In this document: positions 9,241 to 17,799 of the stretch, piece by piece
How positions within the stretch are numbered: the first letter of the stretch is position 1
How the letters are laid out: each line of letters begins with the position of its first letter
Assembly: GCA_900107365.1 (NCBI GenBank)
Contig: FNPS01000018.1
Location: 1 to 46,519 of the forward strand
DNA: 46,519 nt
Source of the DNA: Flavobacterium aquidurense
GTDB taxonomy: Bacteria; Bacteroidota; Bacteroidia; Flavobacteriales; Flavobacteriaceae
Direction of reading: 5' to 3'
Position numbers and translations under genes: made by a program
Notes under the pieces: model-generated
What the model saw: only the letters and a program-made list of their open reading frames with translations
What the model was told of the DNA's origin: nothing
Databases searched by the model: none

Positions 9241-10884
9241 ATGAAAAGAGGCTTTTTAATCTTACTTGTTATCGTGTTCCATAATACGTTTGCAAAAGAT
9301 AAATTTAATGAAGTGCAAAAATTAGCTGTAACGGCTAAAATTTGGGGCTTTTTTAAATATTATCATCCTGCCGTTGCAAATGGTACAGTAAACTGGGACA
9401 ATAAACTTTTTGCTTTACTGCCTATAATCGAAAAGACTCAAACACAGGAAGAGTTTTCTGAAGCAATTGAAAAATTGATTGCTGACTTAGGAGAAATTGA
9501 AGTTTATCAAGAAAAAAATAAGGCGAAAAATATCAAATATTTTGATAAAAATTTTAGTCTGAACTGGATTGATCAAAATGATATGATTTCGAAATCATTA
9601 GGCAAAAAACTAAGATTTATTGAAAAAAATAGATGGAGAGGCCAGCAATATTATTACAATTCTGATCCTTTTGTTAAAGTTACCAATGAAATAAAATATA
9701 ATGAATTTGATTGGACAAATAAGCAGTTAAGATTATTAGCTCTTTTTAGATACTGGAATCAAATAGAATATTTTTTTCCTTATAAATATCAAATGGATCA
9801 AAAGTGGGATGACGTCCTAACTGAAATGCTTCCCCGATTTATGTATCCTACTTCTGAAAAGGATTTTGTGTTAGCAATGCGCGAGATCTCTATAAAATTA
9901 AATGATTCACATTCATCAACGCAGACGGGTAAATTTTATGATTATTTTGGAGATAAGTTTGCTCCATTTGATATAAAAATTATTGAAGAAAAAGCGGTGG
10001 TCATCAAACTTAAAAATGATTCTTTAGCAATACTCAACAATATACAGCTTGGTGATGTTATAATAAAAGTTAATGATAAAAGTATCAATGATATTATTAA
10101 TGAAAATAGAAAATTTGTTGAAGGATCAAATGAAAATGCAGTCTTAAGAAATATTTACTGGACAATTTTTAATGGTAAAAGCGATTCCATAAAAATTCAA
10201 TTTTTAAGAGATGATATAAAATCAGAGAAATTTATAAAACGTTATAATTATTATGATTTAAAAATTAAGTTTTCCGAAAAGAAAAAATGGAAATTATTGA
10301 CTAATGATATTGGGTATATTGATATTGAGAAGCTAAAGGTTAGTGAAATTCCTGAAGTAATGCAAGAATTTAAAAATCTCAAAACAATCATTTTTGATGC
10401 AAGACGATACCCGCAAGAAGCCAATATTGAAGAAACATTAACAAATTATTTATACCCAGAGCCTAAAGCGTATGCAAAATTTATAGATCCGGATGTTACA
10501 TATCCGGGGCGATTCATTTGGAGGAAAAATCAAGTAGGAGGGGAAAAAAGCCTGGGTTTATTCAAAGGTAAAATTGTAATACTGGAAAATGAATGGACGC
10601 AAAGCCACGGAGAACATGTTGTGATGTCTTTAAAAGGCGCTCCCAGGAGTACTATAGTAGGCAGTCAGACAGCTGGTGCAGATGGAGCTGTATGTAAATA
10701 TGAGATAATAAAGGGATACTTTACACAATATACGGCTTATGGAGTTTTTTATCCAAACCAAAATGAAACACAGCGAACAGGTATAAAACCTGATATTTTT
10801 GTAGAGCCTACAATTAAGGGGATACAGGAAGGCAGAGATGAAATACTAGAAAATGCGCTGGATTATTTAAATAACAGGAAATAA
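9241..10884 (+). CDS. S41-family peptidase homologue lacking the catalytic Ser
   Basis: Exported protein of the C-terminal-processing/tricorn-like S41 family, 547 residues. Residues 1-19 form a signal peptide. An N-terminal helical domain (IWGFFKYYHP) precedes a PDZ-like segment (LAILNNIQLGDVIIKVND, about 260-280), followed by the S41 core ending in IVGSQTAGADG. The nucleophile Ser normally sits in S-x-S-E. Here the segment reads SHGE with Gly457, while the paralogue at 39445-41085 reads SHSE with Ser456. If the alignment holds, this protein cannot hydrolyse by the family mechanism and may be a binding or decoy form. It is followed 8 bases later by a small secreted protein, so the two are probably cotranscribed. 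Confidence 0.85.
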   Translation: MKRGFLILLVIVFHNTFAKDKFNEVQKLAVTAKIWGFFKYYHPAVANGTVNWDNKLFALLPIIEKTQTQEEFSEAIEKLIADLGEIEVYQEKNKAKNIKYFDKNFSLNWIDQNDMISKSLGKKLRFIEKNRWRGQQYYYNSDPFVKVTNEIKYNEFDWTNKQLRLLALFRYWNQIEYFFPYKYQMDQKWDDVLTEMLPRFMYPTSEKDFVLAMREISIKLNDSHSSTQTGKFYDYFGDKFAPFDIKIIEEKAVVIKLKNDSLAILNNIQLGDVIIKVNDKSINDIINENRKFVEGSNENAVLRNIYWTIFNGKSDSIKIQFLRDDIKSEKFIKRYNYYDLKIKFSEKKKWKLLTNDIGYIDIEKLKVSEIPEVMQEFKNLKTIIFDARRYPQEANIEETLTNYLYPEPKAYAKFIDPDVTYPGRFIWRKNQVGGEKSLGLFKGKIVILENEWTQSHGEHVVMSLKGAPRSTIVGSQTAGADGAVCKYEIIKGYFTQYTAYGVFYPNQNETQRTGIKPDIFVEPTIKGIQEGRDEILENALDYLNNRK

Positions 10885-10892
10885 AAAAAGAT

Positions 10893-11279
10893 ATGATTAA
10901 AAAGATAGTTTTAATAATTGCATTATATACGGGCATTAATGCATTTTCTCAAAGTATGGATTGTACAAAATTTAAAAATATTAAATTTTATGCGCCGGCT
11001 TTTCCATCACAGTATGCTATCAGGAAAGATTCTATTCAGGAAAGCTATAACAATGATAAACTGGAAGTTTCCTGGAAAGTAAAGTGGATGTCAGATTGTA
11101 AATTTGAAATTGAATGTTTAAAGAATACAGGAGATGAACAGGTAAAAGTTGGTGATAAATTTATTTATACAATTATAGAAATAGAAGATGAATGTTTTAA
11201 GGTTGCAATTTGGTACACTAACGATAAGTATCCTGCAGGTGACACATTTGAGAGAGTGTTGTGTATAAAAAAGGATTAA
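10893..11279 (+). CDS. Small secreted hypothetical protein
   Basis: A 128-residue protein with a signal peptide ending near FSQS. The mature part has five Cys (within DCTK, SDCKFEIECLK, DECFK and LCIKK), enough for two disulfides, and a probable beta-rich fold. It begins 8 bases after the S41 homologue stop codon and so likely shares its transcript. No known domain is recognised. A role as partner or substrate of the S41-like protein is a guess from position only. Confidence 0.75.
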   Translation: MIKKIVLIIALYTGINAFSQSMDCTKFKNIKFYAPAFPSQYAIRKDSIQESYNNDKLEVSWKVKWMSDCKFEIECLKNTGDEQVKVGDKFIYTIIEIEDECFKVAIWYTNDKYPAGDTFERVLCIKKD

Positions 11280-11319
11280 AAAAATTTAAAAAAAAACTTT
11301 TTGACATTCTCTCATCTAA

Positions 11320-11787
11320 AAATTAAAATTTCGAATTCCCTCTTGACCGTATTATCCTTTTCTGGTTCTATGGTCTGAAAGGTGTCGCTTTGAGCCTCAT
11401 CGCTCCTCTATGTATTCATATCAGTTTCAAACCCCTCCCATGGGTCATTCTCTATAAGGTCCTTTTCTATGTCCTTCCCGGTTATGTCTTTGGGGCCGCT
11501 TTGGGGTTCCTTATAAGGGTTCTGCGGGTCATAGGGGCCGGGTGTTTTTGGCTGTCGTTTTTGGGGCTTTGTTTTGGTTTTGGGAATTGCGGTGGTGCTT
11601 GTGGTAATTTTTGGTTGTATGGGAAGTTGTAATTTTATTTTTTTGAATTGAATTATTGCTGTTGTTTTTTAAAAGATTCAGTTTTTAGATTTAATATTAT
11701 TTTTTAGGAGCTATTCCCGCTATCCGTTCCAATCTTTTGTGCCGAACCCCGGCACAAAAGGATTTCCTCTGCTATCGGGGCTAGGGC
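11320..11787 (-). repeat. Repeat element copy 1 (small hydrophilic gene relic)
   Basis: First of five same-orientation copies. The minus-strand frame is open from an ATA at 11620 (no ATG) through PKTPGPYDPQNPYKEPQSGP to a stop at 11410-11408. It then continues in frame as TIEPEKDNTVKREFEI, so it is a one-stop relic. Upstream of that frame lies the perfect hairpin CTTTTGTGCC (11734-11743) / GGCACAAAAG (11751-11760), followed by the conserved ATCGGGGCTAGGGC end. Confidence 0.65.
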
Positions 11788-11837
11788 TGCTGAGGAGCCT
11801 GGCTCTTTAGACTAATAAAAATAAGTGAGATTATAAA

Positions 11838-12008
11838 AAATGGCGCCAATTGTCTTCAATTGGCGCCATTTGGCTTGTTTGTGACAGGAACAGGACAAAT
11901 TTCCATAAAATTTATGGACGATTTGAAGAGATTGGCTTACTATTGGTAGTGCCTGTCTTTCATTGGCTTTACGTTTTTGGTTTGGATATCCTGTTGGGGA
12001 TTGATGTA
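11838..12008. repeat. 170-bp direct repeat, copy A, with strong hairpin
   Basis: Begins with a perfect 15-bp stem (11838-11852 / 11857-11871, loop TCTT) built on GGCGCCAATTG. About 135 further bases are roughly 80% identical to copy B at 14005-14172. Conserved blocks include GATTTGAAGAGATTGGCTTA and CCTGTTGGGGAT. The two copies flank the sulfatase gene. On the minus strand the far end reads PQQDIQTK...KDRHYQ-stop, so the pair may be tails of a lost gene followed by its terminator. Confidence 0.65.
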
Positions 12009-12201
12009 AAAATGTATTAGTATATATGATTTGCACTAAAATGTCATTTGATAATTTTTACTTTATTTAAATTAAAAATTGACAGCCTTAATTTTTACAG
12101 GAAGATAGCCATCCTCTCAATTCTTAATTTTTGAATTAATCACGGATTGTTTTTCAGATCGCCTGTGCACAATTCCAGATGAAGATTTTTAGACTGTTTT
12201 G

Positions 12202-12223
12202 GTTGCAAATTGTAATTTGAAAC
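12202..12223. promoter_or_regulatory. Palindromic operator, site 1
   Basis: A 22-bp imperfect palindrome with half-sites GTTGCAAATTG and TAATTTGAAAC, 115 bp before the sulfatase start. It belongs to the set GTTKCA-N10-TGMAAC found at four places, all upstream of sulfatase or DUF1254 genes. No other gene in the window has a site that I found. Confidence 0.6.
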
Positions 12224-12338
12224 AAGTTTGTTTTCTTCAAAGCAGAGTTAGAACTAAATATTGGTTAATTTAGAATTTAATCGAATTTACAGAATTTAAG
12301 CACATTTCATTTGAATTAATAATCTAAAATTACAAACC

Positions 12339-13916
12339 ATGAAAAAGGGTGTAGTATTAATTTTCGCATGTTTATTATGTAATAATCTTATTGCGCAGCA
12401 AAATTACTTTAATCCAACTCAAAAAGTAAAGGATTATCTCGAGCCTGCAATTCCACATTCGGATCAGGATAAGGAAGCAAAAGGTAAATTAGCCAAACTT
12501 TCTAAAAAACCGAATATCCTGATAATTCTCGTTGATGATATGGGTTACGGAGATATTGGTGTTTATGGGGGAGGCTATGCCGTGGGAGCTCCGACACCTT
12601 ATATGGATCAACTGGCACATGAAGGCTTACAACTTACCTCGACATATGCACAGCCTACTTGCACACCAACACGTGCTGCACTGATGACAGGCAGAATTCC
12701 GGCACGTTCCGGGCTGACCAGGCCTACCCTTACGGGAGAGAATCCAAAAGTGAATCCGTGGGCTTCTGAGAATACGACGGCCAAAATTCTTTCTCAAAAT
12801 GGTTATATCACTTCTATCTCGGGCAAATGGCACCTTGGCGAAACAAAAGGAAGTCTGCCAAATGAGGTTGGATATGACGAGTGGCTTGGTTTTGCGGCAG
12901 TACAATCTGAATATGCGCAATTTGTTAATGAGTGGATTTATCCTGATCTAATCAATAAACCCGAACGCTTTGCAGCTATGAAAGCTTTAGTGAACCAAAA
13001 CGTAATTAAAGGCAAAAAAGGGCAGGAAAATACGGTTGTGCAACCCATAGCAACTATAGCCGATCTTTCAAAAGTAGATCAGATTTTTGCTGATTACAGT
13101 GAAGATTTTATCACAAGGGCAGCAAAAGCGGACAAACCTTTTTATCTTATACATTCTTTTTCAAAAGTGCATAATGATAATTATGTCTCTGAAGGTTATA
13201 AAGGAAAAAGCCCTGCCGCAATACCGTACAAAGATGCTGTGGTAGAAGTTGATGATATTGTTGGTCGATTGATGAAACTATTGAAAGATTTAAAAATTGA
13301 GGAAAATACATTTGTTTTTCTTACCTCTGATAATGGCCCTAATGAAGATGTATGGCCCGATGGCGGTTATACTCCATTTAGAGGTGGAAAAGGAACTACC
13401 TGGGAAGGCGGGGTTCGTGTGCCGGGAATTGCCTACTGGAAAAATACAATTAAGCCCGGACGTATAAGCGACGGATTATTTGATCTTTGTGATCTTTTTA
13501 ATACTTCTATCGCTTTGGGTGGCGCTTATGACAAAATTCCAAGTACCAATTATATCGATGGTGTTGATCAGACTTCCTTTCTGCTATCTGATAATGGACA
13601 GTCCAATAGAAATGCTGTTTTTATGTATTCCGAAACAAGCTTCATGGCCGTTAGATGGCAGGAATATAAACTTCATATGAAAGTATTTAATACATCAGCT
13701 CCAAGAAAAAACCTGGACCAAAGTGTTATTGAAAATGTCGGAATGAGCCCGTGGGTTTATAATTTATATAATTCTCCAAAAGAAGATTTAAGTTCCGGTC
13801 ATCGTTATTTCGAATGGGGATTACCGGGTATGATGGGACTCATTAACGCCCATATGTCAACCTATCAAAAATATCCAATGAAAGACATTGGTTTGAAAAA
13901 ACCTGGTTCTGAATAA
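12339..13916 (+). CDS. Arylsulfatase (type I sulfatase), exported
   Basis: Sulfate-ester hydrolase of the alkaline-phosphatase fold, 525 residues, with signal peptide 1-20. Metal-binding DD is at 66-67 (LVDDMGYGD). The maturation motif C-x-P-x-R is CTPTR at 108-112, so Cys108 should become formylglycine. GKWHLGE at 162-168 supplies the catalytic Lys and His, and TSDNGPNEDVWPDGG supplies further metal ligands. The substrate cannot be read from the sequence. A maturing enzyme (FGE or anSME) is needed and is not in this window. The gene has its own operator-like palindrome upstream. It is separated from the next gene by a terminator-like hairpin, so it is probably monocistronic. Confidence 0.93.
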   Translation: MKKGVVLIFACLLCNNLIAQQNYFNPTQKVKDYLEPAIPHSDQDKEAKGKLAKLSKKPNILIILVDDMGYGDIGVYGGGYAVGAPTPYMDQLAHEGLQLTSTYAQPTCTPTRAALMTGRIPARSGLTRPTLTGENPKVNPWASENTTAKILSQNGYITSISGKWHLGETKGSLPNEVGYDEWLGFAAVQSEYAQFVNEWIYPDLINKPERFAAMKALVNQNVIKGKKGQENTVVQPIATIADLSKVDQIFADYSEDFITRAAKADKPFYLIHSFSKVHNDNYVSEGYKGKSPAAIPYKDAVVEVDDIVGRLMKLLKDLKIEENTFVFLTSDNGPNEDVWPDGGYTPFRGGKGTTWEGGVRVPGIAYWKNTIKPGRISDGLFDLCDLFNTSIALGGAYDKIPSTNYIDGVDQTSFLLSDNGQSNRNAVFMYSETSFMAVRWQEYKLHMKVFNTSAPRKNLDQSVIENVGMSPWVYNLYNSPKEDLSSGHRYFEWGLPGMMGLINAHMSTYQKYPMKDIGLKKPGSE

Positions 13917-14004
13917 CAGTATAGTTAAGTTATTTAGACGGTAATTTCATTTGGTTATTTAATCTTTTTGAAAAACTAGTAACTTTTAATTAATAAAGAC
14001 ATAA

Positions 14005-14172
14005 AAAAGGCGCCAATTGTCTTCAATTGGCGCCTTTTGGCTGTGTAGTGACCTCGACGGGACAAATTTCTATAAATTTTATGGATGATTTGAAGAGATT
14101 GGCTTACTGGAAGTAGTGGCTGTCTTTATATGTCTTAAGGATTTTGGTTTGGATGTCCTGTTGGGGATCATG
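14005..14172. repeat. 170-bp direct repeat, copy B; hairpin acts as terminator
   Basis: Perfect 15-bp stem (14005-14019 / 14024-14038, loop TCTT) flanked by A and T runs, able to terminate in both directions. It lies 90 bp after the sulfatase stop. The rest matches copy A (11838-12008). The minus-strand end reads DPQQDIQTKILKTYKDSHYF-Q-stop, suggesting the tail of a former gene. Confidence 0.65.
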
Positions 14173-14248
14173 TTCAGTTTCCTAGGTAATCAGATTTTGG
14201 AGAATTTTAGATTAGAAGTTATGTAAGTGTTGACCTAATCATTAATAG

Positions 14249-14270
14249 GTTGCATTTTATAAAATGAAAC
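14249..14270. promoter_or_regulatory. Palindromic operator, site 2
   Basis: Almost perfect 22-bp palindrome: half-sites GTTGCATTTTA and TAAAATGAAAC, one mismatched pair. It lies 90 bp before the start of the DUF1254 gene at 14361. It is the best match to the shared consensus together with site 3. Confidence 0.65.
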
Positions 14271-14360
14271 CTAATTATGAAATAAAAAATGAACTTATAA
14301 TAAATGAAAGAATAATTTTATAGTTACTCATAAAATAACAACAAACTAAATCAATACCCG

Positions 14361-15902
14361 ATGAAAAAGAAATTAGTAAGAATATCTATTTTATTTCTAC
14401 TGGTAGTAGGAATAGGAACTTCGTGCAAAAAAAAATCACAGGAAACTACCACTAGTTCGGAAACTGAGACTGACACAACAACAGTCGCCCAGGGATTAGA
14501 AATAAAAAATACAGAATCAGGCAATGAATTTTCTTTGGTGCTTCCAAAAAAAGAAAAAATGAGCCCTGAATATGCGCAAAAACTTGGTGAGTTTGCCTAC
14601 GTTTGGGGATGGCCAATGGTAAATATGTTAAATCGTAGAGCTACTATTACAAAAGCACCAAAGCCTGCCTATTTAAATGGTGTGTTACCTGTGGCACCGC
14701 AAGGGCAATTAGCAATGCTTAATGACTATATCACTCCTGACGAAACATTTGTTACCTGTCCAAATCAGGATGTGGTATATGGACTGGGTTTCTTTGATTT
14801 AGACTCGCAGCCTGTTGTGATACAAGTTCCTGATTTTAAAGACCGTTTTTGGGTATATGCTTTATATGATCAAAGAACAAATCAATTTGGACAATTAGGT
14901 AAACCTTATGGAACAAAACCTGGTTTTTATTTACTTGTAGGTCCAAATTGGAAAGGAGAAAAACCAACAGGAATTACAGACGTTGTAAAATCTCCGACAA
15001 CTTTGGCAAATTCTATTCCGAGAGTATTCCAAAATGATACAAAAGAAGATAAACAAGCTATTCAGCCTGTTATAAACCAAATTGTTGCTTATCCTCTTTC
15101 TGAATTTGATGGTAAGATGAAAACTATAGTTTATAAAAAATTACCTGTTATACAAGGTCCTGCCTCTGATGGTAAAGAAACCAAATGGGTAGTGCCTGAA
15201 AAGTTTTTTGATGAAAATCAATTGGGCAAGGTATTAGAAATTTTACCACCGCTAGAAGGGGAACAAGAGTTGTATGCTCAATTGAAAGAGTTGTTAGCCG
15301 CAGCTAAATCAGATCCTGCTATAAAAGAAGCTCTAGTTAAAACAGCTCAAAAAACGGAAGAAAATACAATTAAAAGTTTTTTTCTTTGGAAAAACAACGG
15401 AGTAGCAGCAGGGAACGGCTGGAATCGTTCGTTTTACAGTGCGGATTGGACAGGTTCTGGAAAATATGATTACTACAACAGAGCAGCAACTGCAAAATCG
15501 AACATGTTTGATAACAGACCTAACGAAACGCAATACTATTACACGGATCAGGCATCAGATAAATCGCAGTTGGAAGGTAAAAATAATTATAAAATTACTT
15601 TTGCTAGCGGTCAGGAACCTCCTGTAGACGGTTTTTGGTCTTTGACCTTATATAATGAGCATCATTTATTCTCTAAAAATAGCATAAACCGTTATTCACT
15701 AGGTACAAAAAACAAAGGCCTTAAGAAGAATAAAGACGGGTCGTTGACCATTATTGTGAGTTCAGTTTCTCCCGGAGCTGAGATGGAGAGCAACTGGCTG
15801 CCATCTCCAAAGGGTACATTTTCTTTATACATACGAGCTTATTGGGGCAAAGAGGGCGTTACAAAAGGCACTTGGACACCTCCTGTAATTATTAAGTATT
15901 GA
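14361..15902 (+). CDS. DUF1254/DUF1214 lipoprotein A
   Basis: A 513-residue lipoprotein (lipobox GTSC, Cys22) followed by a Ser/Thr/Glu-rich linker. The DUF1254 domain starts at about 70 with EFAYVWGWPMVNMLNRR and continues through TCPNQDVVYGLGFFDL and PGFYLLVGPNWKG. The DUF1214 domain covers the last 110 residues, with PPVDGFWSLTLYNEHHLF and SNWLPSPKGTFSLYIRAYWG. The biochemical role of these two domains is unknown; they are exported beta-rich domains. It is closest to the protein at 21403 and likely a duplicate of it. It heads a run of same-strand genes ending at the terminator near 21182 and has operator site 2 upstream. Confidence 0.9.
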   Translation: MKKKLVRISILFLLVVGIGTSCKKKSQETTTSSETETDTTTVAQGLEIKNTESGNEFSLVLPKKEKMSPEYAQKLGEFAYVWGWPMVNMLNRRATITKAPKPAYLNGVLPVAPQGQLAMLNDYITPDETFVTCPNQDVVYGLGFFDLDSQPVVIQVPDFKDRFWVYALYDQRTNQFGQLGKPYGTKPGFYLLVGPNWKGEKPTGITDVVKSPTTLANSIPRVFQNDTKEDKQAIQPVINQIVAYPLSEFDGKMKTIVYKKLPVIQGPASDGKETKWVVPEKFFDENQLGKVLEILPPLEGEQELYAQLKELLAAAKSDPAIKEALVKTAQKTEENTIKSFFLWKNNGVAAGNGWNRSFYSADWTGSGKYDYYNRAATAKSNMFDNRPNETQYYYTDQASDKSQLEGKNNYKITFASGQEPPVDGFWSLTLYNEHHLFSKNSINRYSLGTKNKGLKKNKDGSLTIIVSSVSPGAEMESNWLPSPKGTFSLYIRAYWGKEGVTKGTWTPPVIIKY

Positions 15903-15962
15903 ATTTTTGATGATGATAATTTAGTGAGCCAAATGAAATGACAGAGTAATAAATGAATTTGT

Positions 15963-16200
15963 ATGGATGATCTCTGGGTTGTAATGTATCCTTTTCATAT
16001 GAACAGTAATAGTGCAAAGCCAAATACTGAAGGTACCATTACACTTAAATTTTAATGGAGGGCCAGATGCCATTAACAATATAAAGGTTCCTAAAAACTG
16101 GAATGCATTATTCAGATGTTATCTTCCTTCATCTGTAGAAGGTATTGTAGAATACAGAAAAGACTTTGTAAAAAATCATAAAGTGTTAGAAGTAAAATAA
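15963..16200 (+). pseudogene. C-terminal DUF1214 remnant, frameshifted
   Basis: Two overlapping frames together read like the end of a DUF1254/DUF1214 protein. The first (from 15963) gives DLWVVMYPFHMNSNSAKPN and GTITLKF before a stop. The second (from 16012) gives LNFNGGPDAINNIKVPKNWN, then LFRCYLPSSVEGIVEYRKDF. The join at LKF/LNF needs one frameshift. It is left over from a further paralogue between genes A and B and is probably not functional. Confidence 0.6.
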
Positions 16201-16228
16201 GATCAATAAATTTTTAAAATTTAGAATT

Positions 16229-17785
16229 ATGAAAAACAAGTATTTAAGTTTATTCTTAATCGCAATATTGTTAGTTGTAAGCTGTAAAAAGGGTGAAGAA
16301 GTTAAAGGTGAAAAGAAGCAATCTGACTCAGATGATCGTTATTCCGTAATTGCAAATTCAGCATTCGATGATAATTATCCAACAAAAGAATCTTCACTGG
16401 CTTTAGACGATGAATTGTATTTTCAAAGGGCAGTGCAGGTTTATTTATGGTCTTTGCCTGCAGTGAATATGTACGCGATGAAGGAAGGTTTAGGAAAAAC
16501 TTCTGGTGAAGGTTATAATGTGATTTCAGTTTATGAAAAACGCTTAAAACCAAGAACTATTATCACTACGCCTAATTCAGATGTCATTTATGCACTCGGA
16601 TTTGCTGATTTAAGTAAAACAGGGCCACTGGTGCTGGACGTACCGCCCAATCTTCAGGGGATATTAGATGATTTTTGGCACAGACCGCTTGTCGGACCAA
16701 AAATCAATACTATACAATATTTGGGTGACATAGGTTTTCCGGGACCAGACAGAGGTAAAGGAGGTAAGTATTTGGTAATACCAGAAAACTACAAAGGACA
16801 GGTTGATACTAAAAATTATTTTGTTTATAAAAGCAAAACCAATGGAGTTTTTATATTCCAAAGGGGCTTTTTTAAATCAATTGATGACCTGACACCAGGG
16901 GTGAAAGCAGTTGAGGGAATTAAAGTATATCCGCTTAGTGGCGATAAAAAAGAAATGGTTTTCAAACATGTTTCTGATGTTGCTTCGAATGCCTTGTTTG
17001 CTCATGATCATACTTATTTTGAAATGCTCGACCGCTTGATACAAAGTGAACAGATCGATGATATTGACCCTTACATGCATGGAATGATGGCGGCTTTAGG
17101 AATTTCAAAAGGAGCTGATTTTAAGCTTTCAGAAAAAGATAAGGCAATGCTGGATAAAGCAGGAGAAACAGCATGGAAAATGGCCAAAAACGTTTCTGCT
17201 AATTTTGACAGAGAAAAAGACGGCTTATGGTGGAAGGACCGCAAATGGGTAGCCCATGCCCATACCAAATATGATGATTTTATGCATACGTTATTGGATG
17301 AAGAATTCAGGGACCGCGCTACAGGCTATACTGATGTAGATGCAAAAGCACATATGTATGTAAACCATTATTCAATAAGTACAGGTATGATGTCTTCAAT
17401 ACCTGGATTAGGGGCAAAATATGGAAATGCATATAAAGACAGTGATGGCGATTATATAAGAGGAGAGAATAGTTATAAAATAACTTTTCCGGCAAATCCA
17501 CCGGCAGGGCTTTTTTGGTCGTTTACTATTTATGATGCTGAAACGGCAGCTGGAGTAGATGCTAAAGATCAGGTATATTCATCTTTAAATTCAATGAATA
17601 ATTTAGTTAAGAACAGTGATGGTTCTTTCACAATTTATATTGCTCCTGAAAAACCAAAAGGGAATGTAAACTGGATAAAAAGTGTTCCTAAAAGAGGCTG
17701 GTTTGCTTTGTTTAGATTCTATGGGCCAAAACAAGAGTTTTTTGACAGAAAATATAAAGTGGGAGATATCGAAAAAGTTAAATAA
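16229..17785 (+). CDS. DUF1254/DUF1214 lipoprotein B
   Basis: A 518-residue lipoprotein with lipobox VVSC (Cys19). The DUF1254 part begins near 65 (LYFQRAVQVYLWSLPAVNMY). It includes TTPNSDVIYALGFADL and a Gly/Pro-rich PDRGKGGKYLVIPENYKG segment. DUF1214 is at the C-terminus (PPAGLFWSFTIYDAETA; WFALFRFYGPKQEFFDRKY). It matches the protein at 35211 better than its neighbour A, so both loci carry this B type. It starts 28 bases after the remnant and ends 14 bases before gene C, so B and C are cotranscribed. Confidence 0.9.
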   Translation: MKNKYLSLFLIAILLVVSCKKGEEVKGEKKQSDSDDRYSVIANSAFDDNYPTKESSLALDDELYFQRAVQVYLWSLPAVNMYAMKEGLGKTSGEGYNVISVYEKRLKPRTIITTPNSDVIYALGFADLSKTGPLVLDVPPNLQGILDDFWHRPLVGPKINTIQYLGDIGFPGPDRGKGGKYLVIPENYKGQVDTKNYFVYKSKTNGVFIFQRGFFKSIDDLTPGVKAVEGIKVYPLSGDKKEMVFKHVSDVASNALFAHDHTYFEMLDRLIQSEQIDDIDPYMHGMMAALGISKGADFKLSEKDKAMLDKAGETAWKMAKNVSANFDREKDGLWWKDRKWVAHAHTKYDDFMHTLLDEEFRDRATGYTDVDAKAHMYVNHYSISTGMMSSIPGLGAKYGNAYKDSDGDYIRGENSYKITFPANPPAGLFWSFTIYDAETAAGVDAKDQVYSSLNSMNNLVKNSDGSFTIYIAPEKPKGNVNWIKSVPKRGWFALFRFYGPKQEFFDRKYKVGDIEKVK

Positions 17786-17799
17786 ATAAAAATGTAACT

